Below, one piece after another: positions 11,883-23,394 of a DNA stretch of 64,000 nucleotides. The position numbers and the translations under genes were made by a program. This DNA is from Termitomyces sp. T153 (taxonomy: Eukaryota > Basidiomycota > Agaricomycetes > Agaricales > Lyophyllaceae), in assembly GCA_018296165.2 (NCBI GenBank), contig JACKQL020000037.1, positions 186,001-250,000 on the forward strand. Reading direction: 5' to 3'. Numbering within the stretch: position 1 is the first letter of the stretch; the number at the start of each line of letters is the position of its first letter. The notes below the pieces were generated by a model. The model was not told the DNA's origin. It ran no database searches and worked only from the letters and a program-made list of their open reading frames with translations.

Positions 11883-12703
11883 TTAGTGTTGACCATTGCA
11901 AACTCTGAAGGCAGAAATATGGTGAGGGCAAAGCTGGGCAGGTAGGAAGACAGGCATTGCCGGAACACATAAAACAGGCTGCATCACTGGAACACATAAA
12001 ACAGGTTGAGGCTGCATCACCGGAACACATATAACGGGCTGCCTGTAGCGGATTTGCCGTTGATTGTAGTCGATTCTTGATTGAGCAGGGGACCGGACGC
12101 TGCGCCCTTCAGATTCACGGTTAGATGAGGTACGTTTATGATGATGTCGGAAAGAACTCGTGTCCTTGTTTTGAAGCCTGCATCGTGACATTGCCTCACT
12201 GAGATCATCAGCTGGAACATAGCATGAGACAAAATGAATAAAATTTGGACAGGATACGTACGGTCCACATACACAGATTGAGCATCTGCAACGCTGGAGC
12301 GTGTAACATGACCAGAGCAATGAGACGCTGTACATCCTTTCCAAGAGGTAGATCGGTACCGTACAATCTGACGATCTGAATGACTAGTCTCTGGTCCAGG
12401 CAATTGCAGCTTCCCAGTGTGTGGACATCCTTTCCAAGAGGGATGATGGTGGCACACAATTTGACGATTCAAGTTATCAGTCTCTGATCCAAGTAGTTGT
12501 AGCCTCCTAGCGTGTGGGCATCCTTCCTGAGGGGCATGTAGGTGGCACAGAACCCGACAATCCGAGCAACTAGTCTCTGATCCAGGTGATTGCAGCCTTC
12601 TAGCGTGTGGGCATACTTCCCGTGAGGCAGGTCGGTACACCACTCGACGATCCGAGTTACTAGTCTCTGGTCCAGTTAACTGTAGCATCCTAGTGTGTGG
12701 GCA
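11883..12703 (-). CDS. Hypothetical protein built of 31-residue tandem repeats (C-terminal part)
   Basis: I do not recognise this product. A stop-free minus frame encodes about four copies of a 31-residue unit of the form LQxxGxETSxSDRxVxxxxxSxxxGCPHARR. A canonical 50-nt intron can be read (donor GTACGTATCC, acceptor TATGTTCCAG; 12212-12261). Joining keeps the frame across VYVD-PDDLSEAMSRC. The last exon has a shorter repeat (QPVICVPVMQPQPVLCVPVMQ) and ends FRVCNGQH. Clean splicing and a preserved frame argue for a real gene. Strong repeat content and no homology I can name argue for an orphan. The exon probably begins after an acceptor at 12704. The open frame upstream (12725-12988) may be its N-terminal part. 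Confidence 0.45.
12310..12703 (-). repeat. 93-bp tandem repeat, about 4 units
   Basis: On the plus strand each unit contains a block like GTGTGGGCATCCTT, later TAGTCTCTGATCCAGG, and then TTGCAGCCTTCTAG. Units start near 12320, 12415, 12508 and 12600, with a partial fifth at 12690. The period of 93 bp is divisible by three, so the minus reading frame is kept through all copies. Units differ from each other by roughly 15-30 percent by eye, so the array is old rather than recent. Confidence 0.8.
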
Positions 12704-12724
12704 CTGGAAGGAGGAATTGCAAGC

Positions 12725-12988
12725 TTAGTCTGCAGTTAAGAGATCTTTTAAGCAGTACAACTTCGTCGCCACAGCAAGTTCAACCACAACAATGGTTATC
12801 ACAATGAGTAAGACGGCAAAGAATTTCCATCTTAGGCAGGTCTTTACTACTGCGCAAAAGTCAGGTGTACCAGCACAATAACCCACATTTGGCAAATTAA
12901 TTTGCAACAAGGGAAGACAATTTATCGGCAAAAGCTCGGGCTTGATAAGAAGATGGTGCAGATGATTTGTAGCTCTATTGACGTTCAT
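12725..12988 (-). CDS. Hypothetical small membrane protein or N-terminal exon of the repeat gene
   Basis: An open frame with a clear hydrophobic segment, WKFFAVLLIVITIVVVELA, preceded by a cysteine-bearing stretch (LPNVGYCAGTPDFCAVVKTC). It ends at a stop 20 bp before the proposed acceptor of the repeat gene. A donor inside this frame (for example GTGGCG after ELA) would join a single transmembrane helix to the 31-residue repeats. Another piece nearby (13040-13150, minus) reads FPNVDLCGWSPCQV, similar to LPNVGYCAGTPDFC. This suggests repeated small cysteine modules upstream. Exon structure is not settled and the function is unknown. Confidence 0.3.
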   Translation of the reverse strand: MNVNRATNHLHHLLIKPELLPINCLPLLQINLPNVGYCAGTPDFCAVVKTCLRWKFFAVLLIVITIVVVELAVATKLYCLKDLLTAD

Positions 12989-13189
12989 GCTTCAAGTCCA
13001 TATTTGGCAGGATTGTGGAAAGAGCGGCTGCGTCAGAGGACAAGAGATCAAATTTAGTCGTTGAAAAACACACACAATACTTGACAAGGTGACCAACCAC
13101 AGAGGTCCACATTTGGAAAGAGGAAATTGAGGAAAGAAGACAAGATACCAGGAACAAAACCTCACCACAGGATCGGCAGTAGATAACAT

Positions 13190-13597
13190 GACTCGGAGAT
13201 GATGTAAATTATGATTTTATGGTCCTGGGTGCTACTATAGTCGCTTTTGCTTGTTGAATAATTAAGCTTCCTGAAGCGTACTTAGTTTTGTTCACAGAAA
13301 ACATGACTATTGGATTGGAAGATCTTAAGTTGTGGTTGAACACCATGTCTCAAGTTGCTACGAGAGGAGCCCGGCCATACCAAAAGGATATTAAGATCAA
13401 TCAGGAGTAAGGCAAGCAGAGAAGGCGCAAGAGAAGGCGAATGTAAGCTGTGGCAAGGTCAAGAGTCATGGTGGCTAGATCAACAAGTGTTCTAAATTTA
13501 GCACACTGCTTGGCGAACCAACGATGTCCAAATACCATCAATATTTTTTGAGGGAGTCGATCGTGTATCCGCGCTCTCAAACGAAGAACACAACGAC
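13190..13597. other. Intergenic: BFR2 upstream region
   Basis: About 400 bp with no recognisable coding sequence. It should contain the BFR2 promoter and perhaps that of the divergent orphan locus on the minus strand. No site was assigned. Confidence 0.4.
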
Positions 13598-15577
13598 ATG
13601 CCGGCGCGTAAGTGCTCTATATCTATCTCTTTTTGCTTTCACTAACTTTGGTATAACAAGGTCTTTCCCTCGCCCAGCAGCTGGCCTTACTTGAAGATAC
13701 TGCCCCAATCGGCGGTAAGCTCAGCTATCCCATCCGTCATTAACCTCTTATGGTCGACAGATTTTGACCCAGAGGATGTGCATGCCCGCGATGTCGACGG
13801 AGAAGATGGGATGGATGTTGACCCTGCCGCTCGGGAACACTATTTGGACGTTGGGTATGCCCTCAATTAGAAGTGCTAAAGGCGAAAGCTCTCAAACTTC
13901 TTCACAGGCCGAGTTTGCTACGGAAACAACACGACAGTGTATCTGATCCCAAGTACGATGGAGTCAGGACGACGAGGAAGCAGCTTGAGGATGATAGCGA
14001 GGATGATGTGGGTGATGAATCTGGATCTGAAGGAAGCGAGCTGGAGGAGGATGACGTTAGGGATGGTCAGTCATCAGTCGCGGGTGGTGACGAGGAAGAG
14101 GAAGCAGATGAGGAAGAAGAGGACGCAGATGAGGAAGAAGCAGAAGAAGAAGAAGAGGATGCAGATGAGGTAGAGGGAGAAGAGAGATCAGAGCAGGGAG
14201 ACGAGGATGATGAAGAGGCCCCGACACCACAGAAAAAGAGCAAATTAGAGAAACGAACTGCTGAGAAGCATGAACACGGGGACAGTATTTCGTCAGAGCT
14301 CGTAAAAAAGAGAGAAGCGGATAGAAAGAAAGGAAAAGCTGTGTCACGGCAGATCGTGCGTTTATTTTTTTCTACTTCTTATCAAGAAACTAAGGAACTG
14401 AACTTGTTATTTCTGATACAGGCCTTGTGGGATTCTCTGCTGGACGCACGGATACGCTTACAAAAAGCTGTTACAGCTGCGAATAGATTACCTCCGGTAT
14501 GCCTTTTGAACGATTGTATCTAAGGTCTCTCCTCACTTACGATTGTAGCCCCTCGATCTCAAAGAACATTTGGAAACGCCCGAATGTCAAGAAGTTTTGG
14601 GCGAGTTGTTGAGGGAGGCCGCCGGCTTGTCAGAAGATTTATTTCAGTTACAGGAGGTGATATATTTGCTTTCCTAGATGCGAATCATCGCTGACTTGTT
14701 GTACAGCACCTTCTTACCACTAATGACTCTATTTCACTTCCACCACGGAAGCGTCGTAGACTGGAAAGCGATGATGATACACCAATTGACTATGTTCGAT
14801 GGTTGGAGGATGCTACTCACGACGCATCTGCTTTCGAGCAGGCGTATGCATATTTTTCTTTGCCGATGGTTCGAATTTTAATAACGTCATTGGCAGATAT
14901 CACCCCCATCTTGTCCAGACGTTAGCGAAGTGGTCCGCAAAAATTCAAGCAGTTGCACCATCCGCCCTTCTGCCTTCGAATAGAGGCGCGTTCTCTTCGA
15001 AGAATTCGCAACATACCAAGACTGTCCTACAGCTCATTGACGAGACTCTGTCGGACCACACCAAGCTTCTTGCAAGGACACAGATTCGACGCAGCAAAGA
15101 CGCTCGAATAGGCATTCCCGAGATCTCAAATGACGAGGGCCCTCAAGAAGATCCAAATGTTTTCGATGATACCGACTTTTATCAGCAGATGTTGAGAGAT
15201 GTGATTGATTCTAAAGGAAATGGAACTGGAGGGGACGACTGGATGGCTATGCAGAAGCAAAAGAAGGCAAGGAAGAAAGTTGACACAAAGGCCAGCAAAG
15301 GTAGAAAACTACGGTACGTTTTATTTATATTTATATTACCTCATGTTGGATGAACATGCACAGCTACGAGACCCACGAGAAACTCCAAAACTTCATGGTG
15401 CCTGTGCCAGTGATTGGTGGTTGGCATGAGGAACAGATCGATGAGCTATTTGCTTCTTTGCTGGGCAAGGGCTTCGAAGGGCCGGGAACAAGAGAAGACG
15501 CAGCGGATGGAGAAGGAGGGCAGGAGGAAATGGAGTTGAGTGAGGCGCTAAAGGATGGATTTAGGGTATTTGGGTGA
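13598..15577 (+). CDS. BFR2: Bfr2/AATF (Traube) ribosome-biogenesis factor
   Basis: Nucleolar SSU-processome factor needed for early 18S rRNA maturation. A tiny first exon (MPAR) is followed by exons reading LSLAQQLALLEDTAPIG and then FDPEDVHARDVDGEDGMDVD. The family N-terminal motif REHYLDVG comes next, then DPKYDGVRTTRKQL. A long acidic Glu/Asp tract sits at about 14030-14220. The AATF core follows (ALWDSLLDARIRLQKAVTAAN). The C-terminal TRAUB part includes TDFYQQMLRDVIDSKG, then KGRKLRYETHEKLQNFMVPV after an intron, and ends EALKDGFRVFG. These are standard landmarks in the standard order. About eight introns of 50-60 nt. The start is supported by the donor GTAAGT just after the fourth codon. 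Confidence 0.93.
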
Positions 15578-15760
15578 TCGCCACCAATTCGGAATAAAAC
15601 CAAACATGATGATGTCTTGTTTCGTAGTGTCGCTGAGTCGGTCATAGAGCCATACGCTATTTGTGATCTCCACTCTCGTCTGTGAGTACGTCGTGTCAGA
15701 CCGCGTTAATATCCTTTCAGAGGTCCCCACGTTCACTGCAGTCACCGTTTGAGCCACACA

Positions 15761-17903
15761 ATGGATACCTTCGAGGACGAGAACCCCTTTGATCAGGATG
15801 CTGAACACATCCTGTCTGAGACGTCTTCTTCAACGTCCAAAATTGACTTGTCTGCACCCGCCTCACCTTCACCCTTTCCCTCACGTCAACTCACACCAAA
15901 TTCACCTCTGAGTCGTCCATTTCCATCCCCAGGATCCCACAAGCAATCACAGACAGCCTTTAAGAGCGATTTCTGCTGCACACGCGACAGGTATTTACAT
16001 TCAGGGGACGATATGGAGATTCTGGTGTGTCAAGAGGCCTGCTGCACTGAATTTATCGGAATGGTTGATTGTCTATTAGATTACTGACGCTCAGAAAACT
16101 TCGGTGAATTCATCATCACCGTATATAACTTATATCATCAGGACCGGGGTGGGTGAATCGTACCAAAGCTCTGCAACCAGGATAAATCTCTTTGACAGAC
16201 CGCACAAGCCCACCATCGATACTCAGAGTTCGAGTCTCTACGCGTGCACCTTGCTAAATTATATCCCACTCTTATCATTCCCCCGATCCCAGACAAGCAG
16301 ACGCTAGGAGATTACGCCGTGAAGCAGACCAAGGCGAAGGAGGATGCGGCCATGATCGCGAAGAGGAAACGTATGCTCCAGACTTTTCTGAATAGAATTG
16401 CAAGACATCCCATTCTATCTAATGAGCATGTCTTTCACCGATTTCTTGATGGAGAGGTCTCCTGGGTGCGTATTCCGCCCAAGCATGATAGGCTCTCAGC
16501 TGAGTTTGTTTACAGACGGAAGTCCTCCACTCGCCGCCCTTATCCCTTCTGCCGAAGAACATTCTGAAAGCCCCCTCTCATAACCCAGCGGACCAGAATG
16601 CTTCGCCGGCTTATGCTGTTCTTCCCAATCCCTCTGCTGCGCACCCTCTGCGACATCCTGATCAACGGTTTGCTGATTCAGAAGCGTTTACGAATAAGTT
16701 TGCGAACCATGTCAGCGGCCCTATGGAGAAAGTCACACGTCGGATGATCAAGCGGTGGTCCGGTATGTTAATACGGCTCTCGCGTAGCTGCGATCGTGTA
16801 AACATGACTTCCCACAGAATACGCACAAGACCATGCAGAGCTCGGTGCATCTCTGAATGGTTTCAGTTTGAACGAACGCGACGCTTTGGCGGCAGCCATT
16901 GAGAAGACGGGGCAGGCAGCAGATGCTACATACATGTCAACATCTAAACTTGTAAGGCGTTCTCTTTTCCCTATAACGTTCCACTAAGTGAATCTCGGTA
17001 TTGCCTAACCTTTAGCTGCAAGAACTTGAACACAATTGGGCAGAGCCACTTCACGAGTACTCTAAATTTGCGTCTATCATCAAAAAATTGCTGGCATATC
17101 GTCATCAGAAACACGTTCAATATGAGATGACACAAGACGGGTTGGAAAATAAGAGGGATCAGCTTGAGGATCTTGAGAAGAGTGAACGAGAAGCTCGGCG
17201 CCTCGAGGAAGCTCTTGGTCGCGGTAGAGCCACCATCAACGGTGGGAAGAGGGCACAGAGTCCAGTGGAGGGGGGCGAAGAGGAGAACCATGGAGGCGAT
17301 GAATCACATCCACACGAAGATGCTACAAACCCGTCTTCGAGTCTTCCTCCACACCCCGGTTCTCATCCGCCAAGGCGTCGACCCAGGGCGCCTGGCATGG
17401 GTTTTCTCAATGCTCTCAGTTACACCCTGCATGGTATGATGGACGTGGATCCAGAGACTGCACGGCGCAACAGTATTACGAAAACGCGCGAAAACATTTC
17501 ACAGGTGAAGTTCTTTCTCTGTCGCGTCATAATATTCGTTAACTAACATTCGTGTAGCTCGAAGACGCGCTTCACCTCACTGCACAAGATCTCAAATACT
17601 CTAGCTCAACCATCCAGGCGGACTTGGACCGATTCCAGCGTCAGAAAGTTGCAGACATGCGAGAGATGGCCATCAGTATGGCTCGAAGCCACCGTGACTG
17701 GTGCAAGAAGGTAAGGACTCAGTGTGCCTTCCCTACGTCAGACTCAATCTCCACAGAACCTCGAATTGTGGGAAGAGGCGAAGAAAGAAATTGCGAAGAT
17801 ACCCGATCACCCTAATCATCTGCCCACGCCTCAGGAGCCCACCGCCGAGGGCCCAGGGCCCTCTGGTCTCCGGTCAGATGCAACTACCATCAATGGACGG
17901 TGA
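15761..17903 (+). CDS. SNX41: Sorting nexin, PX-BAR (Snx41/Atg20 type)
   Basis: Endosomal sorting nexin acting in retrieval from endosomes and in selective autophagy, usually paired with Snx4/Atg24. The N-terminus is Ser/Pro-rich and disordered (MDTFEDENPFDQDAEH onward). PX-domain pieces are seen across introns: YITYIIRTG, SEFESLRVHLAKLYPTLIIP, then KRKRMLQTFLNRIARHPIL and HRFLDGEVSW. The BAR region follows (SGPMEKVTRRMIKRWSEYAQ, LEHNWAEPLHEYSKFASIIK, coiled coil EDLEKSEREARRLEEALG). It is split by a low-complexity Pro/His loop and resumes as ALHLTAQDLKYSSSTIQADL with ISMARSHRDWCKKN. About 600 residues. The split BAR domain is typical of Snx41/Atg20, hence this choice over Snx4. Confidence 0.82.
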
Positions 17904-18179
17904 AGTCCTTGGAATGAAGTTCATGGGGATTCCTCCTAGTACTCTAATATATATCCTTATTAACTTCGGACCAACTTCTCATTGCTCTGTCGGTGTGATA
18001 TCTCATCTTACCTTGTCAAGATCTAAGAATGCAATGTCACTGAATCTGTTCTTCCGTTGTGATATCATGGTACTGAAGTGAACGCTGACATCGAGAATTG
18101 GCTCTCTTATTCTGTTATCTAACTTGTTCTCGATAATCAATGCGGGGAACGAAATGTCCAAGATAAGGTCAAAGTAGTG

Positions 18180-18960
18180 TTATTGCCGAATCTTTGACAT
18201 TGATCCGTATGGCGCATCGCTGTTACAACTATCCAGTTCTTCCAGGACAATACAAATATTCCTCTGCCAAAAGCCACCTGCTATGGCGTTTCCTCTGAAA
18301 GTGCCCAACGACCGTACATCGTCAACACTAAAACGGAAGGAGTCCCTCAGTTCGGAATTTGGGATGACATGTCTGACGCGAAGTCGGACGTGATTCTCCG
18401 TCAAAATGTTTAAATACTTTTGGGCATGTACTCTCAGCGCTTTGACGAAATCGGCACTCTCACTCATGAAGGAGAACGCGGGCCATGGTCTATCGTTCCT
18501 CTGGCAAACCAAGCGCAGCCAAATAATAAGGTCTATCGTAGTGGGACAGCTTACTGGATTGATTATGCCAACCGAAGATTAGCAGAGATACAATAATCTC
18601 CAAGTGCAGCTGCTATATCCAAGTATGCACATGCGATCCCTTATACCCGCGCTCTACGACAATTCGCTAGATATGGATGGTTCCCCCATCCTACACGAGG
18701 ATTTCCACTCACAAAACATCTCTATTGTCGATGTTGAGACTGAAAACCCTCGCATCAGCTCCATCATCGACTGGGATCATACCACTTTGCACCAATTCTT
18801 TCGCGCAACCGCCCTTGTTCATTTGAAGCGCTTTCCGAACAATTGACTAAAGCTTTCTCGGACTCACGAGAACTGAGAGTAGGTCTACCTGCTCAAGCAA
18901 TGCATTGAAGATCGGGCTATGTACCAAGCTCTGTGGAGCCAGCTGATTGATCACATCGCG
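18180..18960 (+). pseudogene. Decayed APH-like phosphotransferase (kinase-fold) gene
   Basis: Pieces of an aminoglycoside-phosphotransferase-like protein of the kind expanded in mushrooms, broken by stops and frame changes. Near 18245-18345 one frame reads TNIPLPKATCYGVSSES then AQRPYIVNTKTEGVP, the N-lobe/hinge part. Near 18690-18800 another reads LHEDFHSQNISIVDVE and RISSIIDWDHTT. The first is the catalytic HxDxxxxN loop and the second the metal-binding Asp segment. The core between is scrambled and no single start-to-stop model works with normal introns. I see a relic rather than a working gene. A minus open frame (18180-18512) over the same bases is a shadow. Confidence 0.7.
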
Positions 18961-19484
18961 GGCGACAAAGAGGCTCACGATAACTACATAGCCTGATCGA
19001 AACTGGAAGAAAATGGAGAAAGAGGAGCCGAATGGTGAAGGGACCGAAGATTAGATACTCGGATACCAATGGGAACCAACGACATAATGGTTACATCGCA
19101 TGTTGGTTGGTTGGTTGATTAGTTGTAGCTCTTCATGTGCTTGCCGTTGGCTTTGGTATTCTTAACAGATATTGCTGTCCAGTACTTAGTCGATTTCAAG
19201 AAATTCAAAAGTTTGTGCGAATTTGGTTGAACCAGTACTAGATAAGCCAACAGAGAACTCAATTATGACGCTTTGAGCAAAGCACACGAGGCAAGGAACG
19301 GTTGCAAATGGATTATCAATTGTGTTTGACAAACACAAGGAAATAATCTAGCAAGTTGGCGGCGCCGGCTCAAAAAGGCGCGTCCTGGTGTCACCAGAAT
19401 TCAACTCCTACCACTATCACGAAATCAGGTCCAATCTGGTGTTGGCGAACTGCAAACAATCTGATCTCAATTTCTCACTTGTAG
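18961..19484. other. Intergenic, no gene seen
   Basis: Unfeatured sequence between the phosphotransferase relic and the P-loop kinase. A short low-complexity TTGGTTGGTTG stretch occurs near 19105. The last 200 bp should contain the kinase promoter. Confidence 0.4.
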
Positions 19485-20562
19485 ATGACAACTTCTGAAC
19501 CCTCCCATATGACAACTCCTGCACCCTGGTTGGATGATGATCAACAGGTCGTTCTTATCTTGTGTGGTCTCGTTGGGTCTGGCAAGGTGTGCCACACAAT
19601 GGCTTTGTGAACCTTGACGTATTTATTTCCAACAGTCAACCTTCGCGACTCAGCTTCAGGAGCATTATCCCAAGTTCCATAGGTGCAATCAAGATGAACT
19701 AGGTGATAGACGACAAGTAGAACAGCTCGCCCGAGGTTGCTTGGCTAGAGGTCTTTCTGTATGTATTGATCGCACGAATTTCGATGCTGCGTGAGTCATT
19801 TCAGTGTATTGTTGTTCCCTTGTTCGCACGGTGTAATTGTTCCATCCCTGACACGGGTATCAGACAAAGGTCCTATTGGATCCAGATCGCTCATGAGTTT
19901 CCTGGAACGTCGATATGGGTTATCGTTTTCGATACGCCATACGAGGTAAGCGTATGGCAGTGGTACTCACTACGAATCAATAGTTCTGATCCCTGCTCAA
20001 AGGTCTGCGCAGATCGGTTACGAACAAGTGAGTCCAGAGTCCTGATTTTTCGAATATTTTATTGATCTTCGTGCTGAAAGGGACATTCCATCCCACAATA
20101 AAGGATGCCGAACAAGGATTGTATGTTCTATCTCGCTTTGCCGCACAATTTGAGCATCCCAATGCTCGTGAGGGATTTAATCGTATCGTCTATTTGAAAC
20201 CAAATGATACATCCTTGGTATATACACCATCCGAGATTGCTGCCATTCTCCACAGACTTTATCAATCTTCTCCCGTCAGTCCAACCAACTCTACAGAATC
20301 AAGTCACTATACTTCTCAGTCATTTCCAGGCCGGCAATTCCGTGGTCGGGGGTATCCTGCTCGCCGCTATCTTAGCACCAGTCACCAAAGTGCTTCTAGA
20401 GGGCGCGGTTTCTTACCTTCGGGTTCGATGAATGATCACTTCGATTGGAGGTCTCGCAGTGATAGTACTACCCAGCGTGGCGCAGGACGCACTCGGGGAA
20501 ATTTCAACCGTCACCGTCGTAGCACAACTCACAGAGGTGATTCTTCGAGGATTGGAGGATAG
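19485..20562 (+). CDS. P-loop (PNKP-like) kinase domain protein with RG-rich C-terminal tail
   Basis: A single-domain AAA/zeta-toxin-like P-loop kinase related to the kinase half of polynucleotide kinase. Walker A is split by an intron but reads ILCGLVGSGKSTFATQL. Next come FHRCNQDELGDRRQVEQLA and GLSVCIDRTNFDAAQR, where the IDRTN block is the PNKP-type motif, and then WVIVFDTPYEVCADRLRTR. After the core the tail is Arg/Gly/Ser-rich (FRGRGYPARRYLSTS, SRGRGFLPSG, QRGAGRTRGNFNRHRR), like an RNA-binding RGG region. About 310 residues. Substrate unknown; a nucleic-acid 5'-OH kinase or other small-molecule kinase is possible. No phosphatase or FHA domain is attached. The start is the first of two in-frame ATGs; the second lies 8 codons on. 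Confidence 0.75.
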
Positions 20563-20905
20563 GCACAGGTTTTGTCAAGGCTCCTAAAGCGTGATGATTC
20601 TGAAACTGTGATGCACACCCTATGGCTATCTAGGGGATACAAAACTTCCGATGCACAACTACCATATACAGTATGTACTGATTTATCGGCGCGATGTCCT
20701 GGGTGGCTTTGTTATAACTAAGCTTGTGAGAAGCGTTGGATAGACCCTGAGCCAATTATATACTCCCGATTGAGTATGTAGTAGGGAAGTAATATGTTCG
20801 ACGAATTTGATTGTCCAAAGACAATAAATAAGCAGGTCTTCTCACTGTCAGATTTGAACCCATCAAGAGCGCCTAGGCAGCCTGCAAAAGACTCTGGTTT
20901 TGGGC

Positions 20906-22015
20906 CTAAGAATCCGACTTTTCAGCATCTTCGGCGGCTTTCAGACGTTGACCCAAGATTTTGGCGCTGACCTGTAAGTCAATGTTACTTAAAGTATGTT
21001 GGGCCCAAGAGAGAAAGGCTAACATTACGAATGTGAACAGCAGCACGTTCAACACCAAACTCTTTGCTGCGTTTATACTGTATTAAAGCATCTTCAAGCC
21101 GACCGGCTGACATATCCCAGTTAGCAATAGTAAATATGATAGACAAAGAGTACTGACTGGCTTCAAGAACAGCGGCGAGATTGAAGGCGATCTCGGGGTC
21201 TTCCGGTGAGAGCGAGGAGGCAATTCTGGGGATCAGATATGTTATCAGCTCAAACGTGGGGAGAAACATGACGCAACATACTGCAAATGGTATAATGCAA
21301 GGTCTGGTCGCGAGACTGATTGTCATACGGCAACACACTAGGTCAAATGACTTTTGCAATGATGACACGGTATGAAATACCTGGGGAGATGATATATGCA
21401 CTAGCCAGGTCTAACGAAGGCACCTTAGATGATGGACCTGCAGATAAACCGAAGTCACATACTTGTGTGGGCATCTGCACTAGAAGGCTGAAGAGCAATT
21501 GATTCCTTCCAAGCTTCTATAGCTTCATCATATTCCTCTGACACAGGAAAGAAAACGTTAGCATGCAGTAACGAAAGTTCGGTTCCGTCATACTAAGATG
21601 ATAGTGGGTTACTCCGAGATTGAACAAGGAGCTGGCATTGCGACTGATTTCTGCGCTTCTCTGATAGAGCAATTTAGCACCCTGGACGTCACCCTCCTCT
21701 AATTTTGCCGTCCCTAATTCAAGGCAACGCAGAGCTTCTGCTTCTGCAGGATCGGATGCAGTGGAATGTGGAGTTACAGAAGTTGCCCATCCTGTCATAA
21801 AGTTCAAGATAAATTCGGGATAAAAAAGGAAGAACTCGACGTCGTTTAGTGAAAACCCAAGATGAGCCCAAGGATTTGGGTGGGACCATTTTAAGATGGA
21901 GCAAGGAAGTGACAAGTGTTCGCCTGTAGATAGACTGTCGTCCAGACGCAGCATTTAGAGCAGCATTATGACGAATCAATCCGCGTGTCGTTTGTAATAA
22001 AGATTGAAGAGTCAT
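20906..22015 (-). CDS. TPR-repeat protein, probably mitochondrial
   Basis: The N-terminus MTLQSLLQTTRGLIRHNAALNAA is basic and lacks acidic residues, like a mitochondrial presequence. Tetratricopeptide repeats follow across several exons. They read ALRCLELGTAKLEEGDVQGA and LLYQRSAEISRNASSLFNLG, then EYDEAIEAWKESIALQPSSA, LSPEDPEIAFNLAAVLEA, and AGRLEDALIQYKRSKEFGV. The end is EDAEKSDS. The frame changes between the presequence and the HLGFSLNDVEFFLFYPEF stretch, so an intron I could not place lies near 21850-21930. The protein is a helical scaffold; its partner is unknown. It is divergent from TIM23, with starts about 140 bp apart. Confidence 0.7.
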
Positions 22016-22156
22016 GTTGGCCGTCCCCAGTGGTGGTCGCTGTTCAGGATGCTCAGGAGCTTCCGTGCCGAATGTATCACGTGACGGTGCTTGGAAAAAT
22101 TGTAGACCCTAATACTTGCTGGACTGATCGCTGGCTCTCTTTTTTCGTCACCAATC

Positions 22157-23069
22157 ATGTCGTCCTCCTCTTCAGACTCAAGTTCCACTTCTAATCCCTC
22201 TGAATACTTGCGAACGGCCGATTTCTCTCGCTCTGAAAGTGCCGTTACGCCGTCCGGAGATGCTGTGACGGCCTCAGACTTCTTAATGGCTGCTTATGAC
22301 CCTTCCAAACTCCACCCATTGGCGGGCTTGGGTGACAAACTAGATTATCTCCTTCTTGATGACGACAAGAAGAACGAAATCCCTGGGTCTGGTACGGCAA
22401 TACCCTCACGGGGTTGGAGCGACGACCTTTGTTATGGGACCGGTACCATGTATCTGAGTGGTGTGTGCTAGATCTCTTTCAAATTACTTGATTAGCGAGT
22501 GTCATACTCGCTTCGCCCGCATGGTCTCATCTTATCTTGCTGTATACCCATCTTTAGTTCTGTCCTTATTGTTTTCCGCCATCACATGCTCACTCTGTAA
22601 TTTTTTTTTAGGTTTGACCATTGGTGGTGCGTGGGGAGTTCGTGAAGGTGCTCGACGACCACTTGCTGTGTCCAATGCCAGACTACGGATCAACAGCATT
22701 CTGAATTCAGTTACACGAAGAGGGACATTTATCGGTAATTCAGCTGGTGTCCTAGGTGTGTCCCTCACCTCGTTTTCATTTCACGCTTGTATCACTGATC
22801 CATGCGTCATCAACTCATTTTAGCCCTAGTGTATAATGGAGTTAACTCCTCCATTGACGCCTTTCGGGGAAAGCACGACACTCTTGGGAGTATGGGGGCT
22901 GGTGCAGTGACAGGTGCTCTGTTTAAGTCGACCGGTATGTTTTACGTATACGCGTTTATTTTTGTTCTGATCCATCGTGTGTGTAGCCGGAGTTAAACCC
23001 GCAATTGCAGCGGCGGCCTTCATGTCAGGGATGGCTGGAATCTGGAGTTACGTCAAAAAAAGTGTTTGA
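22157..23069 (+). CDS. TIM23: Mitochondrial inner-membrane translocase subunit Tim23
   Basis: Core subunit of the TIM23 presequence translocase. The N-terminal receptor part is Ser-rich (MSSSSSDSSSTSNPSEYLRT) and holds the conserved block LHPLAGLGDKLDYLLLDD. The membrane domain starts WSDDLCYGTGTMYLSGLTIGG and continues with VREGARRPL and NARLRINSILNSVTRRGTF. After introns come LALVYNGVNSSIDAFRGKHD and MGAGAVTGALFKSTAGVKPA, with the end GMAGIWSYVKKSV. The Tim17/22/23 (PRAT) signature and four hydrophobic segments with Gly patches are intact. About 240 residues, four short introns. The first ATG in frame gives the expected Ser-rich start. Confidence 0.95.
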
Positions 23070-23394
23070 TTTATACTATTGTAATTTATGACCTTAATTT
23101 TCTCTTAATCTGGCTCTTTCTTACCTCCCCAATCTACGAACTACATCTCACCATCCAACTTTGTCATGGCCGGCGAAGAATCTCAAATCCGCCAGTTTGG
23201 CGCGTAGTGGGGCCTGATCTGACATACGTCCACACCTGTGGTTCGATGCTCCCTCACTGAAATTCGTGTGTATTGAATGTACGTCCCTAATGCGAAGCCT
23301 ATAAATGACTTTTCTTCGCGCAACAATTGTTCTTTCATCACGACCCAGATCAACCGATTGGAAAGACTTCTTCATTCTGAGTGCCATGCTCTTA

